Origin: Natronomonas aquatica
Lineage (GTDB): Archaea > Halobacteriota > Halobacteria > Halobacteriales > Haloarculaceae
Assembly (NCBI RefSeq): GCF_024449025.1
Contig: NZ_JAHLKM010000011.1
Coordinates: forward strand, 16,502 to 80,501
Reading direction: 5' to 3'
Length of the DNA stretch: 64,000 nt
Shown here: piece by piece, positions 26,720-35,052 of the stretch
How positions within the stretch are numbered: position 1 is the first letter of the stretch
Layout: every line of letters starts with the position of its first letter
The notes under the pieces: model-generated
What the model was told of the DNA's origin: nothing
Databases searched by the model: none
The model's input: only the letters and a program-made list of their open reading frames with translations
Program-made: the position numbers and the translations under genes

Positions 26720-27160
26720 TCAATCGGATTCCTCGACGCGAACGGAGACGACCGGACAGTCGGCTTCGAGCAGTACCGCCTGCGTGACGCTGCCGAACAG
26801 GACCTTCCCGACCGGCGAGCGTCTTCGTCCTCCGATGACGAGGTATCGGGCGTCCTGTTCGTCGGCGTACTTGAGGATCTCCTGGGCGGGGTAGCCGACG
26901 CGTCCGACGGCGGTGAACTCTTCGAGGACGTCCGCACTGAGCTTTCTGGCCTGTTCGCGTGCGTACTGTTTTGGTGTATCGGCATCGATGCTCTCGCCCG
27001 GGTTAGACTGTGATTCCCGACGGATCTCTTCGGTGGATTCGTACTGTCCCTGTACGTGGATGACGTGTAACTCCTCGTCGAAGGCCTCTGCCAGCTCCCG
27101 ACCCTGCTGGAGAATCCGATGCGTTCCGGGACCGTCCTCGACCGCAGCGACGATGGTCAT
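26720..27160 (-). CDS. Universal stress protein (UspA family)
   Basis: 146 residues, one Usp domain. It starts MTIVAAVEDGPGTHRILQQG and ends with the nucleotide-binding GGRRRSPVGKVLFGSVTQAV loop (Gly-x2-Gly-x9-Gly-Ser/Thr pattern), so ATP binding is expected. It sits between the tct operon and the phosphotriesterase-like gene and is transcribed away from the latter. UspA genes often accompany TctABC-type and other secondary transporters in haloarchaea and may modulate them. Confidence 0.92.
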   Translation of the reverse strand: MTIVAAVEDGPGTHRILQQGRELAEAFDEELHVIHVQGQYESTEEIRRESQSNPGESIDADTPKQYAREQARKLSADVLEEFTAVGRVGYPAQEILKYADEQDARYLVIGGRRRSPVGKVLFGSVTQAVLLEADCPVVSVRVEESD

Positions 27161-27181
27161 ACCGGGGTTATTACCGTGTAG

Positions 27182-27190
27182 CTATATTAA
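27182..27190 (-). promoter_or_regulatory. TATA box of the uspA gene
   Basis: On the minus strand TTTAATATA lies 22-30 bases before the ATG at 27160, a leaderless arrangement. Confidence 0.55.
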
Positions 27191-27233
27191 ACCGGGGCTG
27201 CAGCGGCGGGCCCCAGTCGCAACAGGGGCGAAA

Positions 27234-27243
27234 CCTATTTATT
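27234..27243 (+). promoter_or_regulatory. TATA box of the phosphotriesterase-like gene
   Basis: CTATTTATTC lies 23-32 bases before the ATG at 27266, again a leaderless spacing. It supports this ATG over the GTG at 27251. Confidence 0.55.
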
Positions 27244-27265
27244 CGAAGACGTGGGCAATGCTATC

Positions 27266-28372
27266 ATGTCTCAGGACACGGGAACCGTCGTGACCGTCGA
27301 GGGGCGGATCGACCCGTCGGATCTCGGTGTGACGCTCCCCCACGAGCATACCTTCATCGACCTCACGGACGCGTGGTTCGACCAGCCCACGTCGACGGTG
27401 GACCGTCGGCTCAGCCGCGAGCCGGTCACGCTGTCGAACCTCCATCGGATCCGGCGCGAACCGCTGAACAACAGGGCCAACGGGCGGCTCGATTCCGTCG
27501 AGGAGGCCGTCGACGAACTGACCCGGTTCCGGAACGCCGGCGGCGGCGCGGTCGTCGACGTGACGCCGAAAAACACCGGCGAGGACCCAAAGCGCGTACG
27601 GCAGGTCGCCCGGGCGACCGGACTCCACTTCGTCCATGGGACCGCCTTCTACACCCGGGGCGGCCATCCGGACCGCGTCTCGGAGGCGAGCGTGGACGAT
27701 CTGGCCGACGAGTTCGTCTCCGACGTCCGAAACGGCATCGGCGAGACCGACGTCCGGGCGGGTCTCGTGGGGGAAATCGGCGTTAGTAACCGGGTCGAGC
27801 CCGACGAAGAGACGGTACTGCGGGCCGGCGCCCGCGCCGCCCTCCGGACCGGAGCGCCGTTGAACGTCCACCCGCCGGGTCGGCGTCCGACCGCCCACCA
27901 GGACTATACGTACCCCTCCTCGAAGTGGGCGCTCGACGTCCTCGATATCCTCGAAGACGAGGGGCTTTCCGCCGAGCGGGTCGTCATCAGCCACATGGAC
28001 CGGACGCGGTTCGAGTTCGATCCCGACTCCCTGGAGTACCAGCGGGAGGTCGCCGATCGGGGGGCCTACCTGGAGTACGACCTCTGGGGGACGGACTTCC
28101 ATCAGGAGAAGTTCGACAACGGATGGCCCTCCGATCCCGAGCGCATCGACGCGGTACTCGATCTCGTAGCGGACGGCTATCTCGATCACCTCCTGTTTTC
28201 TCACGACGTCTGTATGAAGATCCAGCGGACGGCGTACGGCGGGTTCGGGTACAGCCACCTGCTGGAGAACGTCCGCCCGATGCTCGAACACCACGGGCTG
28301 AGCCGCGAGGAGTTCGAGACGATAACGGAGACCAATCCCCGACGGATGCTCACCTTCGAACGGCCCGCCTGA
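27266..28372 (+). CDS. Phosphotriesterase-homology (PHP/lactonase) family metal hydrolase
   Basis: 368 residues, amidohydrolase TIM barrel. Metal ligands are visible: His-x-His in TLPHEHTFID, a bridging acidic residue in LVGEIGVSN, His in LNVHPPG, His in VISHMDRT and Asp in LFSHDVCMK. The bridging ligand is glutamate (GEIG) as in E. coli PHP, not the carboxylated lysine of true phosphotriesterases, so activity on organophosphates is unlikely; lactone or ester hydrolysis is more plausible. The gene is next to the tct transporter and UspA, which suggests it acts on the imported solute. Confidence 0.85.
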   Translation: MSQDTGTVVTVEGRIDPSDLGVTLPHEHTFIDLTDAWFDQPTSTVDRRLSREPVTLSNLHRIRREPLNNRANGRLDSVEEAVDELTRFRNAGGGAVVDVTPKNTGEDPKRVRQVARATGLHFVHGTAFYTRGGHPDRVSEASVDDLADEFVSDVRNGIGETDVRAGLVGEIGVSNRVEPDEETVLRAGARAALRTGAPLNVHPPGRRPTAHQDYTYPSSKWALDVLDILEDEGLSAERVVISHMDRTRFEFDPDSLEYQREVADRGAYLEYDLWGTDFHQEKFDNGWPSDPERIDAVLDLVADGYLDHLLFSHDVCMKIQRTAYGGFGYSHLLENVRPMLEHHGLSREEFETITETNPRRMLTFERPA

Positions 28373-28520
28373 TGGTGTGTATACGCGAGACGGCGCCGAA
28401 TTTCGGAGATAAAAGCGATACAGCTGCTCTCCGGTTCGGGACTCAAGCCCCGACGGGCAGGCCGAACGTTTCGGTTTCGTCGGCAGGACCGTCCGAAGGG
28501 GGACTGCCCGGAGACGTACG

Positions 28521-29360
28521 TCAGTAGTAGCTTCGCTCGACGTCCCGGACGGCTTCGATCCGCTTTTCGATCGGCGGGTGCGTCGCAAAGAGCCGCTGGA
28601 GCGCCGAGCGCTCGCCGCCGAAGATACACAGTGCGGCGACGTTGTCGTCTAGTTCGGCGTTCGAGCCCTCGCTGGCGGTCGAGATCTTCCCCAGCGCGCG
28701 GGCCATCGCGTCGCCGCCGACGTGTTCGGCGGCATCGGCGTCGGCCACGTACTCGCGGTACCGCGAGATCGCCAGCACGAACACCATCGCGACCATCTGG
28801 ACGGCGATACTGGCCAGATAGCCGAGGACGATGTTCCCGATCCCCCCGTCCCGCGAGAAAGCGATCGCGAAGTACGCCGCCATCCCGAGCATCGAAGCGA
28901 TCGATTGGCCCATCACCATCGTCACCACGTCACGGTTGTCGATGTGGGCGAGTTCGTGGGCGAGAACGCCCTCCAACTCCTCGCGGTCGAGCAGCCGGAT
29001 CAGCTCCGAGGAGACGACGACGACGCCGGCGCCGCGGCGGCCGACCGCGAAGGCGTTGGGCATCCCCATATCCGCGACCATCAGCCGGGGCTTTTCGAGG
29101 TCCATGTCGTCGGCGAACCGCTCGACCGCGCGGTGGATCTCGGGGTAGCGATCCTCGGGCATGTCCTCGGCGCCGGCGCTCCACAGCGCGATCTTCTTGC
29201 CGATGACGTACTGAAATCCTCCGAAGGCGACGGTTCCAAGCAGAACGAGCGGGATCGAGACGCCGAACGCTTCGACGGCGACTATCGCCAAGAGGGCATA
29301 GAAGGCAAACAGGATGCTCCCGACGACGGCCATCCGTACTTTGAGTCCGGTGTGGTTCAT
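28521..29360 (-). CDS. htpX: HtpX-type M48 membrane metalloprotease
   Basis: 279 residues from the ATG at 29360; a TTTTAT element about 26-32 bases upstream supports this leaderless start over the in-frame ATG at 29405. Two N-terminal membrane segments (RMAVVGSILFAFYALLAIV and the next 20 residues) precede the zinc motif VLAHELAHIDNRD, two further membrane segments, and the third ligand region SRYREYVADADAAEHVGG. It is an integral membrane protease for quality control of membrane proteins. The C-terminal FATHPPIEKRIEAV is also typical. Confidence 0.94.
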   Translation of the reverse strand: MNHTGLKVRMAVVGSILFAFYALLAIVAVEAFGVSIPLVLLGTVAFGGFQYVIGKKIALWSAGAEDMPEDRYPEIHRAVERFADDMDLEKPRLMVADMGMPNAFAVGRRGAGVVVVSSELIRLLDREELEGVLAHELAHIDNRDVVTMVMGQSIASMLGMAAYFAIAFSRDGGIGNIVLGYLASIAVQMVAMVFVLAISRYREYVADADAAEHVGGDAMARALGKISTASEGSNAELDDNVAALCIFGGERSALQRLFATHPPIEKRIEAVRDVERSYY

Positions 29361-29641
29361 GCGTTCGAACGGGTAGGGATCTGACGATAAAATGGTTTCT
29401 GACATATACGTTATCAAAGCACACGGAAAACTCACAACACATAAGTTGGTCGACGTTGCGGTTGTAGACATGCGAGGTCACGTGCTCGCCGGGTCGAAGA
29501 CGAGCCCCCCGGAGCACGTCGGCTCTTCTCCGAAAAAGGCCAAACGTCCATAGGGCGGTCTCCGGCGGGTGTGGCGTCCCGTCGGAGGTCGGAACCGACG
29601 GACGTTCGGCTCGAAACTATCGACGATATCCACCCACCATA

Positions 29642-30526
29642 ATGACACACAACACGTTCACCGGCGTCTTCCCCGCGATGACGACGCCGTTCGACGACGA
29701 CGAGAGTATCGACCACGAAACGCTCCGCGCACACGCCCAGCGACTCGAGGCCGCCGGCGTTGACGGGCTCGTCCCCGTCGGCACCACCGGCGAATCGGCC
29801 ACGATGACCCACGACGAACACATCGATGTCGTCGAGACTGTCATCGACGCGGTCGACGACGTCCCCGTCATCGCCGGTTCGGGGTCGAACAACACCCGCG
29901 AGGCGCTCGATCTCTCCGAGCGAGCCGCGAATGCCGGCGCCGATGGCCTGCTTTTGATCTCGCCGTACTACAACAGGCCCGAACCCGAGGGCATGGAGCA
30001 CCACTTCCGGACGATCGCCGACGCGGTCGATCTCCCCCAGATCGTCTATAACGTTCCCAGCCGGACCGGCCGGAACGTCGCCGTCGAGACGGCGGTTTCG
30101 CTGGCCGGACACGAAAACATCGTCGGGTACAAGGCCGCAAGCGGCGATCTCGGCCGGATCGGCGAGGTCATCGAGCGCACCCGAGGGGAGAACTTCGAGG
30201 TGCTTTCGGGCGACGACGCCCTCACGCTGCCGACCGTCAGCCTGGGGGGATCGGGCTGTATCAGCGTCGCGGCGAACGTCGAGCCCGAACCCACCGTCGC
30301 ACTCGTCGGATCGGCGCTGGCCGGCGACTTCGATCGCGCTCGACAGCTCCAGTACGAACTCGGCGACCTCTTCCGGACGCTCTTCGTCGAGACGAACCCG
30401 ATCCCGATCAACGAGGCCATGGAGATGCGCGGGATCCACCCGGCGACGATGCGCTCGCCGCTGAGCCGGCTCCGCCCCGAGCACCGCGAGCAGCTGCGTG
30501 CCGTCCTCGAGGACCTCGAACGATGA
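29642..30526 (+). CDS. dapA: 4-hydroxy-tetrahydrodipicolinate synthase
   Basis: 294 residues, the standard length. GLVPVGTTGESATMTHDEH is the pyruvate-binding loop, YNVPSRTGRNV holds the active-site tyrosine, and the Schiff-base lysine is in IVGYKAASGD. It condenses pyruvate with aspartate semialdehyde, the first committed step of lysine synthesis. The TGA overlaps the ATG of dapB (ATGA), so the pair is co-translated. Confidence 0.96.
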   Translation: MTHNTFTGVFPAMTTPFDDDESIDHETLRAHAQRLEAAGVDGLVPVGTTGESATMTHDEHIDVVETVIDAVDDVPVIAGSGSNNTREALDLSERAANAGADGLLLISPYYNRPEPEGMEHHFRTIADAVDLPQIVYNVPSRTGRNVAVETAVSLAGHENIVGYKAASGDLGRIGEVIERTRGENFEVLSGDDALTLPTVSLGGSGCISVAANVEPEPTVALVGSALAGDFDRARQLQYELGDLFRTLFVETNPIPINEAMEMRGIHPATMRSPLSRLRPEHREQLRAVLEDLER

Positions 30527-31263
30527 GGCTCGTCGTCGTCGGTGCCACGGGTCGGACGGGCGGCGAGATCGTCGCCGAGGCCGGCGGCCGCGGTCACGAC
30601 GTCGTCGGGGTGGCTACCTCCTCGGACTCGATCGAGGACGTCCGCGTCTATCCGAACGAAAAGCTCCCCGAACTGCTCGTCGAGGCCGACGCGGTCATCG
30701 ACTTCACCGTCCCCGAGGCGAGCAGAGCCCACGCCGAGGCCGTCGCCGAGGCGGGCGTCCCCTACGTCGTCGGGACGACCGGATTCGAGGAGGCCGGCCT
30801 CGACGCCCTGTGGGACGCAAGCGAGACGATTCCGGTATTGAAGGCCTCGAACTTCGCCCGCGGCGTGCAGGCGCTTTTGGAGGTCGTCGCGGCCGGCGTC
30901 GAGGCGCTCCCGGAGTACGATATCGAACTCACCGAGACCCACCACAACGGCAAGCGTGACGCCCCGAGCGGCACCGCCAACGCGATCCTCGACGCCGTCG
31001 ACGAGGCCCGCGAAACGGAACTGGACCGTACCCACGGCCGCGAGGGTGACCATCCCCGCGAGGACTCCGAGATCGGGGTCCACGTCCGGCGGGCCGGGAA
31101 CGTCCGTGGCGAACACGAACTGCTCTTGGCGGGTAACGACGAGGTGCTGACGCTGACCCATCGCGCCGAATCCCGGCGCGTCTTCGCCGCCGGCGCCGTC
31201 GACGCAGCCGAGTGGCTCGTCGGCAAAGCGCCCGGCTGGTACGACTTCGGGGACGCCCTGTAG
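30523..31263 (+). CDS. dapB: 4-hydroxy-tetrahydrodipicolinate reductase
   Basis: 246 residues. The N-terminal NAD(P)-binding motif is VVVGATGRTGGEIV, the middle has DFTVPEASRAH and VVGTTGFEEAG, and the catalytic ETHHNGKRDAPSGTAN with His-His and the Lys of KRDAPSGTA is intact. It reduces the DapA product with NAD(P)H. Overlaps dapA by four bases. The gene after it runs on the opposite strand, so the later Dap enzymes are not in this cluster. Confidence 0.96.
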   Translation: MRLVVVGATGRTGGEIVAEAGGRGHDVVGVATSSDSIEDVRVYPNEKLPELLVEADAVIDFTVPEASRAHAEAVAEAGVPYVVGTTGFEEAGLDALWDASETIPVLKASNFARGVQALLEVVAAGVEALPEYDIELTETHHNGKRDAPSGTANAILDAVDEARETELDRTHGREGDHPREDSEIGVHVRRAGNVRGEHELLLAGNDEVLTLTHRAESRRVFAAGAVDAAEWLVGKAPGWYDFGDAL

Positions 31264-31275
31264 CGCGGCCGGGTT

Positions 31276-32049
31276 TCAAATATCGTCAACCTCGTAGGCG
31301 AGGCCGGCGTCCCGGAGCGCGTCTGTCACCCGTCCCGCCAGATCCGTCGTCGCGACGACGACGACGTCGAGCCCCCGCCCGGCGGCGGCGGCGGCGACAG
31401 CGCCGGCGGCGAAGGTCGTCTCGGGGTCGACGCCAGACTCTCTGAGGGTGGCGACGGCCTCGACGCCGGCGGCCGTCACGAGGTCGGCTTCGGCGGCGGC
31501 CTCTGCGAGTCCCTCCGATCCCTCCGGCGTCCCCGACCGGATCGGCGCGATCTGAAATACCGTCACATCGCCGGGATCGAGGTCGATAATGCCGGCGAAG
31601 CCGGTGACGCCGACGACCTCTCCCCCCGCCGCGTCCGTGGTCGCGACGCCGGTCGCCGGCCCCGCCTCGCCCGGCGTGGCGTGCAACAACCCGTCCTCGA
31701 TAGAAAGCGAGACCGTCTCGCCGGTCTCGATCTCGTCGGTCGCGAAAGCGGCGTCCTCCTGCATGCTCCCGAGAACGTCCTCGGTGACGTGATCGGCAAA
31801 GCGGCGGACGTCGGAGGCCTGCTGGAAGAGCCAGTCGACGCCCCGCTTTGTCACCCGGTAGCGCGAGCGGGCTTCCTTCTCGACGAGTCCCTCATCGACG
31901 AGTTCCCGGATGTATTCCGAGACGGCCTGGCTCGTCACGCCGACGGCGTCGGCGATCTCGCCCTGGTTCACCGCCGGCTGCCGTTCGGCGATCTCGACGA
32001 GCACGCGGAACTTCGTCGCGGCCCGTTTGTTGTCGAGGACGTCGACCAT
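31276..32049 (-). CDS. Winged-helix transcription regulator with C-terminal ligand-like domain
   Basis: 257 residues. The N-terminal winged helix (LVEIAERQPAVNQGEIADAV, TSQAVSEYIRELVDEGLVEK, YRVTKRGVDWLFQ) is MarR/ArsR-like; residues about 95-257 form a second domain with alternating Gly/Ala/Val strands, e.g. VVGVTGFAGIIDLDPGDVT and GLDVVVVATTDLAGRV, of a type seen in archaeal regulators of unknown ligand. It is convergent with dapB (stop codons 13 bases apart). A role in lysine or amino acid control is possible from position only. Confidence 0.8.
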   Translation of the reverse strand: MVDVLDNKRAATKFRVLVEIAERQPAVNQGEIADAVGVTSQAVSEYIRELVDEGLVEKEARSRYRVTKRGVDWLFQQASDVRRFADHVTEDVLGSMQEDAAFATDEIETGETVSLSIEDGLLHATPGEAGPATGVATTDAAGGEVVGVTGFAGIIDLDPGDVTVFQIAPIRSGTPEGSEGLAEAAAEADLVTAAGVEAVATLRESGVDPETTFAAGAVAAAAAGRGLDVVVVATTDLAGRVTDALRDAGLAYEVDDI

Positions 32050-32154
32050 ACCGGTCTCTGGGGGCGATCGTTTATAAACCTCGGCGACTCGGACAGCCGT
32101 GTGTTCCCGCTACCGTCCCGTCAGCGCTTTCCCGGCCGGGGCCGACCCTTCGGT

Positions 32155-32847
32155 ATGGAGTTTCGGCCCCACGATCGGGCGGTCTATATCCCGGAGTCGG
32201 GGACGCTCGTCTGTGCGGACCTCCACGTCGGGCGCGATGCCGCCTCGGATGTCGAACTCCGGCTCGGCGAACACGAGGATCTCACCTCGCGGTTCGCGGG
32301 GCTTCTCGAGCTCTACGAGCCGTCGACGACGATCGTCGCCGGGGACCTCCTGCACTCGTTCGATCGGATCCCGACGGGCGCGGCGGACACCGTCCGGACG
32401 CTTTCGGGGCTCGCCGCCGACGCCGGCTGTCGGATGGTCGTAACACCCGGCAACCACGACACCATGCTCGAGGAACTTTGGGAGGGAGCGATCACGTCGG
32501 AGTACCGACCCGACGATCAGGGCGTCGTCGTTACCCACGGGCACGTCCCGCCGGCGGCCGACGCCGAGTGGTACGTCGTCGGCCACGACCACCCGACGAT
32601 CGAGATCGAGGGGCTCCGGCGGCCCTGCTATCTGTACGGGCCCGACCAGTACGAGGGGGCGGGCCTGTTGATGCTGCCGTCTTTCAGCCGGCTGCCGGCC
32701 GGCGTCCGTGTCAACGGAATGTCGGCGGCGGCGTTTCAGTCGCCGCTCGTTACCGACGTCGGCTCGCTCAGACCGATCGTCTACGACGACGAGAGCGGGG
32801 AGACCCATACCTTCCCGCCGCTGGACGAGTTTCGGCGGCACCTGTGA
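32155..32847 (+). CDS. Calcineurin-like metallophosphoesterase
   Basis: 230 residues from the ATG at 32155. All metallophosphoesterase metal motifs are present: CADLHVGRD, GDLLHSFDR, TPGNHDTML, VTHGHVPP and GHDHP. It belongs to the small archaeal/bacterial phosphoesterase group often found near helicase or ligase genes, with likely phosphodiesterase or nucleotidase activity. Stand-alone gene, divergent from the winged-helix regulator, with about 100 bases between them. Substrate unknown. Confidence 0.9.
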   Translation: MEFRPHDRAVYIPESGTLVCADLHVGRDAASDVELRLGEHEDLTSRFAGLLELYEPSTTIVAGDLLHSFDRIPTGAADTVRTLSGLAADAGCRMVVTPGNHDTMLEELWEGAITSEYRPDDQGVVVTHGHVPPAADAEWYVVGHDHPTIEIEGLRRPCYLYGPDQYEGAGLLMLPSFSRLPAGVRVNGMSAAAFQSPLVTDVGSLRPIVYDDESGETHTFPPLDEFRRHL

Positions 32848-32890
32848 GCGATCGCGCCGGTCGGTGGTTATACGCTGAGCAGGCGCAATA

Positions 32891-33391
32891 CCACGGCCTT
32901 CAGGCCGTGGATACGTGCCGTCACGCCCTCCAAAACCCCACTGTCGCCGATCGATTCAATTTTCAAACCCCCACGTTTAATTGACAGGCAACCATACAAT
33001 AAATCAGGAATCTGCTGGGAACAGAGCGATTCCCACCGCTCCTACGATGGCGGCCTGTCCGCCCCAAGCAATGAGACAATCATCGGAACCAGTCCGGTGA
33101 ACGGTCGGTTCCTACAATGAACCGATGCTGTGCCCGACTGCTTGCAACCAACACGAAAGTAACTCCAAGTTCGCTGACGCCTGCTGGCGTCCCCGTGGCA
33201 AAAACAACACTTGGACGCCATACACCGGTCGAGAATAGGAGTACCGGCGGCTTGGCACCGCCAGCAGTCCCACCCAACTCAGACCGCGAACAACCCGCCA
33301 GATTCGCACTGCCTGGTTGTTCGGTGGAACTGTTAAACCTGAAACTCCCAACGCTCGGGATTCCTCCGCGTTCACGCGGAGGAGGATGTCA
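32891..33391 (+). mobile_element. Decayed IS200/IS605-type element with both ends and no intact transposase gene
   Basis: The left end carries a perfect hairpin (9-bp stem CCACGGCCT/AGGCCGTGG, 2-base loop, 32891-32910). The right end has a 9-bp stem with a TTCA loop (33362-33383) followed by GGATGTCAA; a terminal TCAA preceded by such a hairpin is the right-end pattern of IS200/IS605 elements. Between them about 450 bases contain short open frames but no recognisable TnpA or TnpB. The DNA is less GC-rich than the neighbours. The right part would correspond to the omegaRNA scaffold of a TnpB element, and bases from 33392 onward to its guide. Confidence 0.65.
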
Positions 33392-34669
33392 AGCCTCCAC
33401 GTCGTCGAGCAGCGCCCGCGCCGCGTTTCGGCCGCTCTCGAGGGCCCCCTGGATCGAGGACCACTCGGTGTAATCGCCCGCAAGAAAGACGGGGCCAGTC
33501 GGGGCGTCGACAGCGGGCAGCCCCTCGCGAAAGCCCGGCGGCTGGGCGAACTGAGCGAACTCGATCCGGTCGACACCGACGACCTCCAGGCCACCGAAGT
33601 GGTTCTCGGGGAACCACGAGGAAAGCGCCCCCCTGACCGTCGCTTCCAGTTCGTCGTCGTCCTCCGAAACGTCGAGAAACGTCGCACTCAAAAGCTGTCT
33701 GTCGTCGGGAGCGTACTCCGGGGCGGCGGCGCTCATCGGCGCGACCGTGTTCGGGCGGGCGTCGGCCGCGTTCAGCACGATTTTAGAGCCCGTATCCAGC
33801 GCCTGGTGAGCCGGCAGCGAACAGTGGACCGTCGTACAGGCTTTCGGTTCGGTCGGCGTCCCGACGCCGGTCAACTCGCCCGCAGCCACGGGATCCGTCG
33901 CGACGACGACGGCGTCCGGCGACCGATCGCCGCTGTCGGTTGCGACCGCCACGCCGCCGTCGTTCGTCACGAGATCAGTGACTTCGACGCCCGTCTCGAC
34001 GGTCGCACCCGCCCCGAGGGCCCGATCGTGGAGCTGTTCGGGGATCGCGCCCATCCCCTCTGCCGGCACGACTGTCTCGCCCTCCGAGAGAGCCTTGAAC
34101 GTGTACTCGAAAACCGAACTCGACGTTTCCAGCGACCGATCGAGCGTGATGCCGCCGTAGAACGGCTCGGCGAACCGCTCGACGAAGGCCGTCGAAAACC
34201 CGAGCGTGGCGAGGTACTCCCGCATCGTCGGCTCGGTTTCGCCTTCGGGTACGTTAGGGTTCGAGAGGATATCGTCCGTCCCGCGTTGCCGGAGCGCACG
34301 CTGGAGTCTGAACAGTCGGAGCAGATCGGCGATCCTGACGTCGTCGTTCAGAAGCGTCGGCAGCGCCTCCAGGGGGTCCGCGAGCGGGTCCGAAAGCGTC
34401 GAGCGGTGGTTCGGCCGGGCGATCGTCGCGCCGGATGCGAACGATCGGAGATCCAGGGCGTCGTAATCGAGCTCGCGCCTCGCGGCCGGATAGGTGGTGA
34501 AAAGCACCTGAAAGCCCCGATCGAGGGTGAACCCTTCTACGGTCCGGGTCCGGACGCGACCGCCGACCCGATCGCGGCGCTCGAGCAGTTCCACTTCGAG
34601 GCCGGCCTCGGCGAGATGCCGCGCGGCGACCAGCCCGGCGAGGCCGCCACCGACGACGACGGCGTACAT
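33389..34669 (-). CDS. FAD-dependent amine-oxidase/protoporphyrinogen-oxidase-like protein
   Basis: 426 residues from the ATG at 34669, preceded by a GGGGGAG run. The FAD-binding motif is VVVGGGLAGLVAARHLAEAG followed by ERRDRVGGRVRTR, and the C-terminal FAD motif is VFLAGDYTEWSSIQGALESG. The overall plan matches the NAD(P)/FAD-dependent oxidoreductases related to phytoene desaturase and HemY; the substrate is not known. Its stop codon (TGA, complement of 33389-33391) is formed from the last bases of the IS200/IS605-type relic, so the protein end may have been trimmed or replaced by the insertion. Confidence 0.87.
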   Translation of the reverse strand: MYAVVVGGGLAGLVAARHLAEAGLEVELLERRDRVGGRVRTRTVEGFTLDRGFQVLFTTYPAARRELDYDALDLRSFASGATIARPNHRSTLSDPLADPLEALPTLLNDDVRIADLLRLFRLQRALRQRGTDDILSNPNVPEGETEPTMREYLATLGFSTAFVERFAEPFYGGITLDRSLETSSSVFEYTFKALSEGETVVPAEGMGAIPEQLHDRALGAGATVETGVEVTDLVTNDGGVAVATDSGDRSPDAVVVATDPVAAGELTGVGTPTEPKACTTVHCSLPAHQALDTGSKIVLNAADARPNTVAPMSAAAPEYAPDDRQLLSATFLDVSEDDDELEATVRGALSSWFPENHFGGLEVVGVDRIEFAQFAQPPGFREGLPAVDAPTGPVFLAGDYTEWSSIQGALESGRNAARALLDDVEA

Positions 34670-34784
34670 ACTCCCCCGTTCGGGCGGGATCGACAAACCG
34701 GTTTCCGTCGGTCGGCCGGTTCTGTCGCCGCTTGCACAGTAAATTAATATGTACCACCATGACAATAATACACACTATATAATT

Positions 34785-34796
34785 AATATATAAATA
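34785..34796 (+). promoter_or_regulatory. TATA box of the zinc-ribbon miniprotein gene
   Basis: AATATATAAATA lies 23-34 bases before the ATG at 34819. The whole stretch 34738-34796 is AT-rich and may also hold the promoter of the divergent oxidoreductase gene. Confidence 0.6.
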
Positions 34797-34818
34797 GGTG
34801 GAGACCGAACGGGTATTC

Positions 34819-34974
34819 ATGCCTGAAGGGCACGACGTCGAGCACGACACGGCCGAGATATCCTCCGAATACGAATGTCTGCAGTGCGGAAAGATCGTCC
34901 GAGCCGAGACGCACCCGGGCGAGTGCCCGGAGTGCGGCGGCGATTTCCAGAACCGCGCGAAATCGCTCGAATAA
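34819..34974 (+). CDS. Rubrerythrin-like zinc-ribbon miniprotein
   Basis: 51 residues (MPEGHDVEHDTAEISSEYEC...). Two CxxC knuckles, CLQCGK and CPECGG, are spaced 13 residues apart and form a rubredoxin/rubrerythrin-like zinc ribbon, a small-protein class common in haloarchaea. The strong TATA box at leaderless distance supports expression. It may act in protein or nucleic acid contacts; no specific function can be claimed. Next gene on the same strand begins 78 bases later. Confidence 0.82.
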   Translation: MPEGHDVEHDTAEISSEYECLQCGKIVRAETHPGECPECGGDFQNRAKSLE

Positions 34975-35052
34975 CGGCTTTCCCGGGATCGGCGAATCCG
35001 GTCCATCGACCGCAACGGACAGGGCTTTGCCCGCGGCGGTCCAACGACCGGT

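Noticed and set aside
31681..32154. N-terminal extension of the phosphoesterase frame
   Set aside because: It overlaps the winged-helix gene antisense; family sequence starts at 32155.
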